64,000 bases of DNA from NCBI RefSeq assembly GCF_000420725.1, contig NZ_ATVM01000002.1, positions 182,961 to 246,960 of the forward strand, read 5' to 3'. A program made the translations under genes and the position numbers. Under the pieces are notes generated by a model, which searched no databases, had not been told where the DNA came from, and saw nothing but the letters and a program-made list of their open reading frames with translations. This document shows positions 25,748-34,313 of the stretch, in pieces (positions within the stretch are counted from its first letter, which is position 1; each line of letters starts with the position of its first letter). The stretch comes from Marinococcus halotolerans DSM 16375. Lineage in GTDB: Bacteria; Bacillota; Bacilli; Bacillales; Marinococcaceae.

Positions 25748-26386
25748 TCAGGACGGTGCGTTTGTAACGTATTCCAAAATTTCTTCCGGACGTTCAAAAC
25801 GAAGTGTAGGGGAAGTGTTTTCCGGGTGAACAGCGCCCCAGCCGGCTAAACCAAAAGCAGTGCCCGCTTTTTCAGCACTTTCACTGTCATGCTGCGTGTC
25901 GCCAATATAGATAGTATTGGAAGCCTCCGCTCCGCTTGTTTCCATGAAGGCCCGGAGCGGCTCCGGAGAAGGCTTATGATGAGTAGTGTCGTCGGCACTG
26001 ATAATGTAAGAAGCAAACTGCTGGAGCCCGAATGGTTTCATTTCATGCTCAAAGGCCTCGCGTGTCTTAGAGGTGACGATACCAACCTGATAGCCCTGGA
26101 TATTCAGGCCCTCGAGCAGCTCCTGGATGCCGGGGAAAATATCAATTAAAAACCGGTTGTCCTCGAGATACTCCGCCCATTTTTCCTGGACCGTCCGGCG
26201 TTCATCTGCCTGCAGGCCCAACCGGTTTAAGACGTCCACCTCCGGCATGCCAAGCAGCGGACGCAGATTTTCGTTTTCAATAACTTCCCCCGTGGTTTCC
26301 TCCACAGCACGCCTCAGTGATTTAATAATGGCGTCCTCTGTATTAATAAGCGTTCCATCTACATCAAAAACAAAAGTACCGTACAT
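25748..26386 (-). CDS. HAD-superfamily hydrolase, phosphoglycolate-phosphatase-like
   Basis: Cytoplasmic phosphatase of HAD subfamily IA, 212 residues. Motif I FVFDVDGTLINTE (residues 4-16, nucleophile Asp), motif II VGIVTSKTR near 106, motif III Lys in HHKPSPEP near 139, motif IV IYIGDTQHDSESAEKAG near 160. The cap begins at about residue 16. Start is the ATG at 26386, after AGGAGGAG; the open frame runs 63 bases further upstream without a ribosome site. Substrate could be phosphoglycolate, pyrophosphate (PpaX-like) or another small phosphate. Confidence 0.87.
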   Translation of the reverse strand: MYGTFVFDVDGTLINTEDAIIKSLRRAVEETTGEVIENENLRPLLGMPEVDVLNRLGLQADERRTVQEKWAEYLEDNRFLIDIFPGIQELLEGLNIQGYQVGIVTSKTREAFEHEMKPFGLQQFASYIISADDTTHHKPSPEPLRAFMETSGAEASNTIYIGDTQHDSESAEKAGTAFGLAGWGAVHPENTSPTLRFERPEEILEYVTNAPS

Positions 26387-26548
26387 ATTGACTCCTCCTA
26401 ATAAATATCTCGCTACTTGGTTTTCCCGAGTTTTCCTGTTTTCAATCAATGGAAAAAGCCTGGTGTGAAAGAGCGCTTACAGAAAAACTTTTATGTAATC
26501 TATTGAAAAATTATTATGATATGCTACACTTTGTTGGTTCGTGACGTT

Positions 26549-26620
26549 GGCTTTCATACAGATGAAAGCCTGAAAAAAGAAAGCATGTGAGGCGCGCAAC
26601 AGGCCGGAATGCCCGCATGC
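26549..26620 (+). ncRNA. Possible structured leader before the SulP gene
   Basis: GGCTTTCAT (26549-26557) pairs with ATGAAAGCC (26562-26570), and GCATG (26583-26587) can pair with CATGC (26616-26620) around a GC-rich segment. It matches no riboswitch class I recognise. No open frame with a ribosome site covers it. Confidence 0.3.
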
Positions 26621-26662
26621 ACCAAGGATAAAGAGTCTGAAAAAAAGAGAGGAGAAAAAAGT

Positions 26663-28114
26663 TTGAATTTTTCACAACTGAAAATGGAGTGGCTCGGAAA
26701 CATTAAAGGGGACGTGCTGGCAGGGATTGTCGTTGCACTCGCTTTAATACCGGAGGCAATCGCCTTTTCAATTATTGCCGGCGTAGACCCACAGGTTGGG
26801 CTTTATGCTTCTTTCAGCATGGCGGTAATGATTGCAATTGTAGGCGGAAGGCCCGGGATGATCTCAGCAGCAACGGGGGCTATGGCTCTTTTGATGGTTT
26901 CATTGGTTGCTGATCATGGCCTGCAGTATTTGCTTGCGACCACCATATTAACTGGAATCATTCAGCTTCTGATTGGTTTTAGTGGACTGGCCCGCTGGAT
27001 GAAATTTATTCCAAGGTCGGTGATGGTAGGATTTGTGAATGCTCTCGCTATCTTAATTTTCCTTGCCCAGATAGAGCATTTCCGGGGAAATGGCTTTTGG
27101 CCGTTTGTTTTGGCTGGTATTACCCTTGTCATTATTTACTTGTTTCCAAAGCTTACCGGGGCCGTGCCTTCAACGCTTGTAGCTATCATTATTGTGAGTA
27201 TGGTGGCAGTCTTTGGAGGTATTAATGCCAGTACAGTAGGAGACATGGGAACACTTCCAAGTTCATTTCCTGTGTTTCTTCTTCCAGATATACCTCTGAC
27301 GTTTGAAACACTGATGATCATTCTGCCATACGCCCTGTCATTATCTGTGGTTGGCTTATTGGAATCACTGCTGACTGCGACCATCGTAGACGATATGACA
27401 GATACAGAAAGTAACAAGAACCAGGAAGCTCGTGGACAGGGGATTTCCAACGTCGTTACTGGCTTCTTCGGCGGTATGGCCTCCTGTGCGATGATCGGCC
27501 AGTCAGTAATTAACGTAAAATCAGGCGGCAGCGGCAGACTTTCTGCTTTTGTAGCGGGTGTAGTTCTGTTGTTTCTGATACTCGTTCTTCAGGGGCTTGT
27601 TGTTCAGATTCCAATGGCAGCACTTGCCGGCGTTATGATTATGGTGTCGATCAGCACCTTCGACTGGGGATCGCTTCCAATGCTTGCGAAAGCACCTAAA
27701 ACGGACTCTATTGTTATGATCATTGTGGTTGCCACAGTTGTTTATACGCATAATCTTGCGATCGGCGTGGGGGCCGGTGTTATTTTGAGTGCTATCTTCT
27801 TCGCAGCTAAAATTTCAAAGGTTCATGTGAGTAAAACCGTTAGGGATGAAACGACACGGGTGTATCACGTGGACGGCCCATTGTTTTTCGCTTCAGTAAC
27901 TGACTTTGTGAAGAGCTTTGATTACAAAGAGAATTTCGATAGAGTGGAAATTGATCTATCACGGACCCACCTGTGGGATGACTCTGCGGTCGAAGCGATT
28001 GAAAAAGTCAGACTGAAGTTTAAACAGGAAGGCACCAAGGTACACTTTACGGGCATTAACGAGGAAAGCTCGGAATTAATGCGCAAGCTTGAAGGAATGT
28101 CTTCCGGTCATTAA
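26663..28114 (+). CDS. SulP-family anion transporter with STAS domain
   Basis: Membrane transporter of the SLC26/SulP family, carrying sulfate, bicarbonate or a carboxylate, usually coupled to sodium or protons. The 483-residue protein has the N-terminal signature [23 protein letters not shown], about 10-12 membrane segments up to residue 385, and a C-terminal STAS domain from about 390 ([16 protein letters not shown], then [22 protein letters not shown]). A TTG at 26663 is the probable start: GAGAGGAG lies 10 bases before it, and the upstream extension to 26609 is non-hydrophobic and lacks a ribosome site. A universal stress protein gene follows after 40 bases, a pairing often seen with SulP genes. 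Confidence 0.87.
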   Translation: MNFSQLKMEWLGNIKGDVLAGIVVALALIPEAIAFSIIAGVDPQVGLYASFSMAVMIAIVGGRPGMISAATGAMALLMVSLVADHGLQYLLATTILTGIIQLLIGFSGLARWMKFIPRSVMVGFVNALAILIFLAQIEHFRGNGFWPFVLAGITLVIIYLFPKLTGAVPSTLVAIIIVSMVAVFGGINASTVGDMGTLPSSFPVFLLPDIPLTFETLMIILPYALSLSVVGLLESLLTATIVDDMTDTESNKNQEARGQGISNVVTGFFGGMASCAMIGQSVINVKSGGSGRLSAFVAGVVLLFLILVLQGLVVQIPMAALAGVMIMVSISTFDWGSLPMLAKAPKTDSIVMIIVVATVVYTHNLAIGVGAGVILSAIFFAAKISKVHVSKTVRDETTRVYHVDGPLFFASVTDFVKSFDYKENFDRVEIDLSRTHLWDDSAVEAIEKVRLKFKQEGTKVHFTGINEESSELMRKLEGMSSGH

Positions 28115-28154
28115 TAAATAAGTTAAGGATATAGAACTGTTAATGGAGAGGGGA

Positions 28155-28580
28155 ATGTCTGTGTACCAGAAAGTGTTACTCGCAGCAGATGGATCCGATC
28201 ATGCCCGCCGTGCTTCAGGGCATGCGGTAAAGCTATTAAGAAATGTGCCGGATGGAAAGCTGGATGTCATTTATATTATTGATAAAGATCAATCCAAATC
28301 GGACGTGCTGCATTACGGAAACAAAGAAATTATTCAGATGAAGCGCCGGGAACAGCTTGAAGATCTCGAAAACGACCTGAAGGAAGCGGGTATTTCTTAT
28401 GAGGTTCATATCGAGCACGGGGAGCCGGGACCGACCATTGTCTCCTTTGCGAACAGCGGAGCGTATGACTGCCTTGTGATTGGGAGCCGGGGGCTTAACC
28501 AGCTGCAGACGATGGTACTTGGCAGCGTCAGCCACAAAGTGGTGAAGCGTGTGCAATGTCCGGTGCTTGTCGTAAAATAA
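28155..28580 (+). CDS. Universal stress protein (UspA family)
   Basis: Small alpha/beta nucleotide-binding protein, 141 residues. The UspA fold is seen from VLLAADGSDHARRASGHAVKLL to the C-terminal ATP loop VIGSRGLNQLQTMVLGSVSHKVVKRVQCPVLVVK, which has the G-2x-G-9x-G(S) pattern of ATP-binding members. ATG at 28155 or GTG at 28161 are the candidate starts, both behind GGAGAGGGG. Probably co-transcribed with the SulP gene, which it may modulate (inference). A strong terminator follows at once. Confidence 0.88.
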   Translation: MSVYQKVLLAADGSDHARRASGHAVKLLRNVPDGKLDVIYIIDKDQSKSDVLHYGNKEIIQMKRREQLEDLENDLKEAGISYEVHIEHGEPGPTIVSFANSGAYDCLVIGSRGLNQLQTMVLGSVSHKVVKRVQCPVLVVK

Positions 28581-28621
28581 AACCGTCTGCTGTGGCAAAA
28601 GCCGCAGCAGACGGTTTTTTT
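28581..28621 (+). terminator. Terminator after the SulP-Usp pair
   Basis: AACCGTCTGCTG (28581-28592) pairs with CAGCAGACGGTT (28605-28616), followed by a run of T. Confidence 0.92.
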
Positions 28622-28632
28622 ATTGCATGTTT

Positions 28633-29523
28633 TTAATGCGGCTCTGCCTTTCGTTTCGTGGAAGATAGCACATAGTCATATACGGCCTGAGCGACTCCGT
28701 GATCATCATTATGACTCGTTTCTTCATCCGCAAGCAGCTTTACATCCTGTTCGGAGTTTTCCATCGCGATGGCAGTGTCGGCGTAGCGGAACATGGATAC
28801 GTCGTTAAAGTTGTCACCGATCGCAAACGTGACCGCATCCTCCCAGCCTGCCTGTATACGCAGGTGATGGAGACCGGCCCCTTTTTCAGTATTTGGATGC
28901 ATAAACTCCAGGTTGTCCCGGCCTGAAGACGTAATGGAAACGTCCTGGCGGATTTTCCACGCGCTCCGGACGGCAGCAAGCTTATCCTCAAGCGGGGAAA
29001 GCATCAAAAATTTATAAACGTGTACATCTTCGGCCTCAATGTCTTCGAGTGAGCGGAGCTGGTGCATATGGAAGCGTCCGGTATTGTACTCTTCTTTACG
29101 TTTAAAATCTGCCATGCGGTCTTCATAGTCGTCTTCTTCTTTTACGAGCTCATGAGCATCCTCCATAAAATACTGCCAGCCCTTTGGCATATAAAACATG
29201 CCTTTATTTGTGTAAACGTGAAAATAGACGCCAAAGTCTTCAAGCGACTGCACGACGCGGAGCGCTGTTTCCTTTTCCATGACGTTTTCGTATACAATGG
29301 AGCGGCCCTGGTTTACGATGGCCCCGTTCAGCGAAACGATGCCATCAGCTTTAACTCCGGCGTCTTCAAGCAGATGTTCAACGTCTTCAATCCCTCTGCC
29401 GGTTGCAATGACAAGCTTGTGTCCTTCAGTCCTTAACCGGTTTAACGCCTTAGCGTTCTGTTCAGATATATATTTTTTTGAATGGAGAAGAGTACCGTCC
29501 ATATCAATTGCTACTACATTCAT
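28633..29523 (-). CDS. Cof-type HAD phosphatase
   Basis: HAD subfamily IIB sugar-phosphate or flavin-phosphate phosphatase, 296 residues. Motif I VVAIDMDGTLLHSKKY (residues 3-18), LVIATGRG near 53 (motif II), a cap domain, a late Lys and motif IV VTFAIGDNFNDVSMFRYADTAIAMENS near 235. Start is the ATG at 29523 behind AGAGGTGA; the GTG nine bases earlier lies inside that ribosome site. Similar to YkrA/YidA-type proteins. It stands alone and convergent with the SulP-Usp unit. Confidence 0.87.
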   Translation of the reverse strand: MNVVAIDMDGTLLHSKKYISEQNAKALNRLRTEGHKLVIATGRGIEDVEHLLEDAGVKADGIVSLNGAIVNQGRSIVYENVMEKETALRVVQSLEDFGVYFHVYTNKGMFYMPKGWQYFMEDAHELVKEEDDYEDRMADFKRKEEYNTGRFHMHQLRSLEDIEAEDVHVYKFLMLSPLEDKLAAVRSAWKIRQDVSITSSGRDNLEFMHPNTEKGAGLHHLRIQAGWEDAVTFAIGDNFNDVSMFRYADTAIAMENSEQDVKLLADEETSHNDDHGVAQAVYDYVLSSTKRKAEPH

Positions 29524-29668
29524 TCCAGTCACCTCTTATGTAACGCCCTTGGCGTCCGAATTATACATTCAGAATAACACGAAATTCCAAACGGAAGTTA
29601 ATAATAGTTGACGAACTGGCCGGAAGAAGCTATACTCCTTAATTGGAAGATAATTTGACAAACAAAAA

Positions 29669-29737
29669 AGACTCGTATAATCGAACGGACTGGGTTCGAT
29701 GTTTCTACCGGGAGCCGATTTTCCCGACTACGTGTCT
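29669..29737 (+). ncRNA. Purine riboswitch, guanine type
   Basis: All parts of the purine aptamer are present: P1 AGACTCGTA (29669-29677) with TACGTGTCT (29729-29737), the TATAATC joint, P2 TCGAAC/GTTCGA, loop GGACTGG, the joint GTTTCTACC, P3 CGGGA/TCCCG and GACTACG. The specificity base in GACTA is C, which in this class means guanine/hypoxanthine. It precedes a PbuG-like permease. The 3' strand of P1 overlaps the 5' arm of the terminator by six bases. Confidence 0.93.
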
Positions 29738-29769
29738 CTGTGTGATCCTTCACGCAGGGGCACTTTTTT
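29732..29769 (+). terminator. Terminator under purine riboswitch control
   Basis: 29732-29745 pairs with 29750-29763 (14 base pairs, several G-U), followed by TTTTTT. Its 5' arm shares bases with P1 of the aptamer, so both cannot form fully at once. Confidence 0.75.
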
Positions 29770-29812
29770 ATGGTTAAAAATCATATACGGGAAGCTAAAG
29801 GAGAATGAAATC

Positions 29813-31090
29813 ATGCTAAAAAAATTATTTCAGCTGGAGGACCATCAGACGACGGTAAAAAAAGAATGGACGGCGGGGTTAACGTCTTTCTTTACTATTG
29901 CTTATATATTAATCATCAATCCGGCTATTCTATCTGATACAGGAATGCCGTACGAATTCGCCCTCCTGGCTACAGCGCTCGTGACAGCTGTTGGGTGTCT
30001 GCTTATCGGGCTGTGGGGCAATGCCCCGATCATTTTGACACCGGGCATGGGAGTGAATGCCTTTTTCGCGTACACGCTCGTGATTGGAATGGGCTGGACG
30101 TGGCAGCAGGGACTTGCGATTGTCCTTCTTTCGGGGGTGCTGTTTTTAATAACAGCGTTAACGCCGCTTGCAGGAAAGCTGGCAAAAGCGGTGCCACTGT
30201 CGCTCAAGCAGGGCATTACAGTCGGTATCGGGGTGTTTTTAACCTTTATCGGCCTACAGAAGGGCGGACTCGTGCAGGGGGACGAGGAAACCTTTGTAGC
30301 CCTCGGTAACCTGGCAGAGCCGGCTGCGATGCTGACGCTTTTTGGCCTGGTGATCATGCTGATGCTTGTCGTCCGTAAAGTGAAGGGGGCTTTTCTCATC
30401 GGCATTGCGGTCATCTCGCTTGCCGCAGGCCTGTTTGGAATCAGCAGCGGCAGCGCAGGAGAAAAGGTGGCAGCCACCGGTGATTACGCCTCAGTATTCA
30501 CTGCAGCTGACTTTTCTGCGTGGTCGTCTATTCCGTTTTGGACGGCGGTATTTTCTCTGACTATGATTATCGTGTTTGAAAGCATGGGGCTCTTACACGG
30601 ACTGCTGGAGCGAAAAGAAAAGTTTGGCCGTTCCTATCAGGCAGCAGCAGTCACGGCGTTTGGCAGTGGTTTTCTCGGCACATCACCGACAATTCCGGCC
30701 GCAGAAAGCGCTGCAGGAGTGGCAGAAGGAGGAAAGACAGGGCTCACGGCGGTTGTAACCGGCCTGCTGTTTTTGGTGGCGCTCCTGTTCACGCCGCTCT
30801 TAGGATTTATTCCTGAAAGTGCAATTGCTCCTGTTCTGATTATTGTTGGAGGGATGATGGTGCAGGAAATCCGTCATATTTCCTTTGATGATGCCTCCGA
30901 ATGGTTCCCGGCCTATTTGGTTATCGGGATCATTCCGCTCACGTATTCCATTGCCGACGGCATAGCCTTTGGCTTTATAGCCTACCCGCTTCTGAAGATG
31001 GCACTTGGAAGCCCCCGGGCCGTTTCGCCGGTAATGTACGCTATTTCATTTCTTTTTTTCCTTCATTATGTATTTACCTACATGGTGTAA
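29813..31090 (+). CDS. pbuG: NCS2-family guanine/hypoxanthine permease
   Basis: Membrane permease for purine bases of the AzgA-like NCS2 group, 425 residues. Family motifs: AGLTSFFTIAYILIINPAILSDTG near residue 22, LTPGMGVNAFFAYTLVIGMGWTWQ near 78, the GIGLFL-like VGIGVFLTFIGLQKGGLV, and TSPTIPAAESAAGVAEGGKTGLTAVVTG near 288. About 12 membrane helices. The start at 29813 follows AAAGGAG; the open frame before it is the riboswitch. B. subtilis PbuG and PbuO are the closest known types. A terminator follows immediately. Confidence 0.92.
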   Translation: MLKKLFQLEDHQTTVKKEWTAGLTSFFTIAYILIINPAILSDTGMPYEFALLATALVTAVGCLLIGLWGNAPIILTPGMGVNAFFAYTLVIGMGWTWQQGLAIVLLSGVLFLITALTPLAGKLAKAVPLSLKQGITVGIGVFLTFIGLQKGGLVQGDEETFVALGNLAEPAAMLTLFGLVIMLMLVVRKVKGAFLIGIAVISLAAGLFGISSGSAGEKVAATGDYASVFTAADFSAWSSIPFWTAVFSLTMIIVFESMGLLHGLLERKEKFGRSYQAAAVTAFGSGFLGTSPTIPAAESAAGVAEGGKTGLTAVVTGLLFLVALLFTPLLGFIPESAIAPVLIIVGGMMVQEIRHISFDDASEWFPAYLVIGIIPLTYSIADGIAFGFIAYPLLKMALGSPRAVSPVMYAISFLFFLHYVFTYMV

Positions 31091-31092
31091 CC

Positions 31093-31118
31093 CCCGCCTT
31101 TCGGGCGGGATTTTTTTT
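31093..31118 (+). terminator. Terminator after pbuG
   Basis: CCCGCC (31093-31098) pairs with GGCGGG (31104-31109), followed by eight T. Confidence 0.9.
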
Positions 31119-31278
31119 ATTGGCAGAAGTGATAAAAACGCTTACGATAGATGAAGAAGATGCATACACCATAGAATTACATACATTTTTTCGAGGAGAA
31201 GAGATCCAATACGGGGTGCGTTGCGTAAGCTGAGTACATATCTCTTTTCCCACGCATTTTGAAAAAAGGAGAAGGCCT

Positions 31279-31842
31279 ATGTCGAAGTTATCGGATAACG
31301 ATTTATATGAGCGCATACGAGAGCGTGACAGAGAAGCGCTCGAACTACTGTATGATCGTTACGAACGGCTGCTTTATTCATTCGCCTACAGAATGACTAA
31401 AGACCAGCAAATAGCCGAAGAGATCATGCAGGATGTTTTTATGAAAATATGGCAGGGGAAGGGAAGTGCCGTCTATCAGAAAGATAAAGGGTCGCTTTCG
31501 TCCTGGCTGCTTACAATTACACGCAACGCCTCGATTGATGCCATCCGCCGGAGAAAACCGGAAGTGGAATGGGACCCGAGGGATTCGAAAGAGGAAACGA
31601 CAGGGGTGGAAGAGCAGGTGGAGCTGAAAGAAAGCAACGAAGAGCTCGAGCAGGCAATCGCGCTTCTTTCAGAGGAACAACAAAAAATTGTCCGCCTGTT
31701 TTATTTTCAGGGGCTGTCCCAGCGTAAGATTGCAGAGTCCTGTGATATACCGCTTGGTACTGTAAAGGGCCGCATCAGGCTCGCCCTAAAAAAATTAAAA
31801 GAGCACCTCTCCAGGGAACGGAGGGTTGATTATGGCGAATAA
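31279..31842 (+). CDS. ECF-type RNA polymerase sigma factor
   Basis: An ECF sigma factor of 187 residues. Region 2 is at about 20-90 (LLYSFAYRMTKDQQIAEEIMQDVFMKIW, then LSSWLLTITRNASIDAIRRRK), and region 4 at about 125-180 (LSEEQQKIVRLFYFQGLSQRKIAESCDIPLGTVKGRIRLALKKL). It resembles the SigK/YlaC-type group. The following gene overlaps its end and encodes an RskA-type membrane anti-sigma factor, the usual pairing. Starts at an ATG behind AAAGGAGAAGG. I could not recognise its own promoter in the 160 bases upstream. Confidence 0.9.
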   Translation: MSKLSDNDLYERIRERDREALELLYDRYERLLYSFAYRMTKDQQIAEEIMQDVFMKIWQGKGSAVYQKDKGSLSSWLLTITRNASIDAIRRRKPEVEWDPRDSKEETTGVEEQVELKESNEELEQAIALLSEEQQKIVRLFYFQGLSQRKIAESCDIPLGTVKGRIRLALKKLKEHLSRERRVDYGE

Positions 31843-32605
31843 TAAACAAGACTGGTTGTTTGATTATATAAATGGTCTTTTGACCACAGAACAGGAGCGG
31901 GAGTTTGAAGCCTGGCTCGAAACGGATGAAGAAACGAGGCAGGAGCTTGAGGAAATGCAGGCGATCATGGGAGAGCTGCCCCGGCACATCGAATCGCAGG
32001 ACCCGCCGGCCGGGATGAAAAACCGGGTCATGGACCATGTCGTGGGAAGAGAGCCGGAAGAAAAAATCACGACGGCAAAACCAAAAAGAAAATGGAGCGC
32101 TGTGGCAGGCGCATTGGCCGCTGTACTGCTTGCTTCCATAGGCACCAACGTCTATCTTGGCACACAGTGGCAGCAGGCAGCAGAAGAACGCGAAGAACTC
32201 GCGGGAGACCTTGGAGAGATGCAGACAGCTCTTTCCGAGCTTGAAGATTCTTCACAGGAAACGGGCGAAGTAATTGCTTCACAGGAGTTTGCCGCTACAG
32301 AAAATTCCCAGGGAAGCGGAAGGGTTACGCTTCTTAATACAGAGCAGCAGGGAGAAATGGCTGTGCACGTAGAAGGCCTCGAAAATCTTGATAATAGTGA
32401 AGTCTATCAGGTGTGGATGGTTGGTGACGGCAACCAGATGGTTCCGGCCGGATCATTTACAACTAATGAAGATGGAAGCGGTTCGCTTGTGTTTCCTTCG
32501 GATGCAGTGAATGAAGATTGGAATGCCGTAGCTATTACGAGAGAACCGGAGCCGGACAACGAAGCACCTGAGGGAGAAGTGGTGCTTGAAGCTCCGTTTT
32601 CTTAA
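31832..32605 (+). CDS. RskA-family membrane anti-sigma factor
   Basis: Holds the adjacent ECF sigma factor inactive at the membrane. The 257-residue protein has a cytoplasmic N-terminal anti-sigma domain (1-70, with the DYINGLLTTEQEREFEAWLETDEETRQELEE helix), one membrane helix at about 93-112 (WSAVAGALAAVLLASIGTNVYLG), an extracellular coiled coil (115-150) and an RskA C-terminal domain from about 160, including VYQVWMVGDGNQMVPAGSF. The start is the ATG at 32 bases 11-13 before the sigma stop (31832), behind ACGGAGGG. Release is expected through regulated proteolysis, as in the family; no protease gene is adjacent. Confidence 0.87.
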   Translation: MANNKQDWLFDYINGLLTTEQEREFEAWLETDEETRQELEEMQAIMGELPRHIESQDPPAGMKNRVMDHVVGREPEEKITTAKPKRKWSAVAGALAAVLLASIGTNVYLGTQWQQAAEEREELAGDLGEMQTALSELEDSSQETGEVIASQEFAATENSQGSGRVTLLNTEQQGEMAVHVEGLENLDNSEVYQVWMVGDGNQMVPAGSFTTNEDGSGSLVFPSDAVNEDWNAVAITREPEPDNEAPEGEVVLEAPFS

Positions 32606-32613
32606 AGACCGAA

Positions 32614-32644
32614 AAAGACCGGAAATTTTTTCTGGTCTTTTTTT
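32614..32644 (+). terminator. Terminator after the sigma/anti-sigma pair
   Basis: AAAGACCGGAAA and TTTCTGGTCTTT form a 12-base stem with one wobble, followed by T. Confidence 0.8.
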
Positions 32645-32781
32645 ACATCACAAATTGCTTTTATGCCAGTGGTTCTGGAAGATTGAATCACAGGAAAATT
32701 CACGAAATGTTCACAAAATATGATCCATCCATGTATTTGTTTCGTTAGCTGAATGAAACCAAATATAAGGGGGATTCATTC

Positions 32782-34173
32782 ATGTACATCAACTGGAAAC
32801 GCACCGCCATTGCCCTGCCGTTATCTGCCGCCGTCATTATTCCGGCAGCACCGGGAATTGCTTCTGCCGACAGCCACGACGGTCACGATGATATGGAAAT
32901 GTCAGAGGAAATGATGACTTCGGTAGCGACACCGGCCGGAGACCTCCGGGCCCAGCTCGATCACTATCTTTCAGAACACGCCTATCTGGCAGTAACGACG
33001 ATGCAGAAAGGGGCGGACGGAGCAGATGATTTTGAAGAATCCGCCGCTGCATTAGAAGCAAATACAAAGGATCTTTCAAGCACTATCACGTCCGTTTACG
33101 GGGAAGAAGCGGGTACACAGTTTGAAGAAATGTGGAGCGAACACATTGGCTACTTTGTGGATTATGTGGAAGCAACAGGAGCGGAGGACGAAGAAGCAAA
33201 ACAGGAAGCGCTCGACAATCTTGGAAACTATCAGACAGAGTTTTCAGAGTTTCTTGACAGCGCTACTGAAGGCGGACTTGAAGCCGACGCAGCTGCAGAA
33301 GGTCTCGGGATGCACGTGGATCAGCTGATCGGCGCTTTTGACAGCTACGTTGCAGGCGATTATGAACAAGCCTACAGCATGTCAAGTGATGCCATTGAGC
33401 ACATGTATGGTGTGAGCGAAGGCTTATCAGGCGCAATTGCCGCCCAGTTCCCGGAGGAGTATGACAACACCACACCGGACACCCCGGCGGTTGATCTTCG
33501 TTCGGACCTGAATTTCCTGCTTTCAGAACACGCAGCACTCGCTGTAACGACGATGCAGAAGGGCGCCGCCGGAGCGGAAGACTTTGGAGCGGCTGCAGGG
33601 ATTCTGAACCAGAATACGCAGGAGCTCTCTGATACGATTGCTTCCGTTTACGGGGAGGAAGCCGGAGAACAGTTTGAAGAAATGTGGAGCGAACACATCG
33701 GCTACTTTGTCGATTATGTGGAAGCAGCAGGAGCAGAGGACGAGGAAGCAAAGCAGGAAGCGCTCGACAACCTCGGAAACTACCAGACAGAGTTTTCTGA
33801 ATTCCTGGCAGGGGCTACCGAAGGCGAACTGGAGGCAGAAGGACTGTCTGAAGGTCTCGGGATGCACGTGGATCAGCTGGTCGGTGCTTTTGACAGCTAT
33901 ACAATGGGCGAGTACGACAGTGCCTATGAAGATACACGCGAAGCTTACGGCCATATGTTCGGCGTGAGTGAAGGTCTTTCCGGCGCGATTGTGGCACAGT
34001 ATCCGGAGAATTTTGAAGAAAGCTCTTCTGATGAAGCCATGCCGGAAGAAATGCCTCAAACCGGCCTTGGCGGCTCAGAGCAGAACGTGAGTCCGTGGGG
34101 GATTGCTGCCGGCAGCATGGCGCTCATTCTGGCTGGAATTGCTGTAACGAAACGCCGCCGCGAAGAAGCGTAG
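32782..34173 (+). CDS. Secreted, internally duplicated surface protein with MPQTG sortase-like signal
   Basis: Not a family I recognise. The 463 residues contain a signal peptide (cleavage likely after PGIASA, about residue 29), a His/Asp/Met-rich stretch (SHDGHDDMEMSEEMM), two copies of a helical acidic domain (about 53-232 and 237-416), and a C-terminal sorting signal: MPQTG at 424-428, a hydrophobic segment, then KRRREEA. Each domain repeats LSEHA..AVTTMQKG, MWSEHIGYFVDYVEA, GLGMHVDQL and HM(Y/F)GVSEGLSGAI, with histidines at fixed places that could bind metal. The duplication is visible in the DNA as a 552-base direct repeat. It lies 176 bases after a sigma/anti-sigma pair, so it may be a regulon target. 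The sortase is not in the window. Confidence 0.75.
   Translation: MYINWKRTAIALPLSAAVIIPAAPGIASADSHDGHDDMEMSEEMMTSVATPAGDLRAQLDHYLSEHAYLAVTTMQKGADGADDFEESAAALEANTKDLSSTITSVYGEEAGTQFEEMWSEHIGYFVDYVEATGAEDEEAKQEALDNLGNYQTEFSEFLDSATEGGLEADAAAEGLGMHVDQLIGAFDSYVAGDYEQAYSMSSDAIEHMYGVSEGLSGAIAAQFPEEYDNTTPDTPAVDLRSDLNFLLSEHAALAVTTMQKGAAGAEDFGAAAGILNQNTQELSDTIASVYGEEAGEQFEEMWSEHIGYFVDYVEAAGAEDEEAKQEALDNLGNYQTEFSEFLAGATEGELEAEGLSEGLGMHVDQLVGAFDSYTMGEYDSAYEDTREAYGHMFGVSEGLSGAIVAQYPENFEESSSDEAMPEEMPQTGLGGSEQNVSPWGIAAGSMALILAGIAVTKRRREEA
32941..34010 (+). repeat. 552-bp direct repeat inside the surface-protein gene
   Basis: Two successive units, about 32941-33470 and 33493-34010, offset by 552 bases (184 codons). 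The best conserved parts are 33094-33280 and 33646-33832. Confidence 0.85.
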
Positions 34174-34189
34174 CATTTATTTTCAAACA

Positions 34190-34216
34190 GGCTGTCCTGC
34201 AGAGGGCAGTCTTTTT
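34190..34216 (+). terminator. Terminator after the surface-protein gene
   Basis: GGCTGTCC (34190-34197) pairs with GGGCAGTC (34204-34211) using wobble pairs, followed by five T. Confidence 0.6.
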
Positions 34217-34313
34217 GTGCGCAGGGGGCAAAAATGGTATGCATGAGATACTAATAAAAGGGAAAAGAAACAATGCATGGAATGTGCGCAAGGGAAGGGA
34301 GAAAGTGAAGCAG

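Noticed and set aside
31119..31278. Small gene between pbuG and the ECF sigma gene (about 31125-31233)
   Set aside because: The frame has no proper ribosome site, overlaps the end of pbuG in the long version, and its sequence shows no recognisable pattern.
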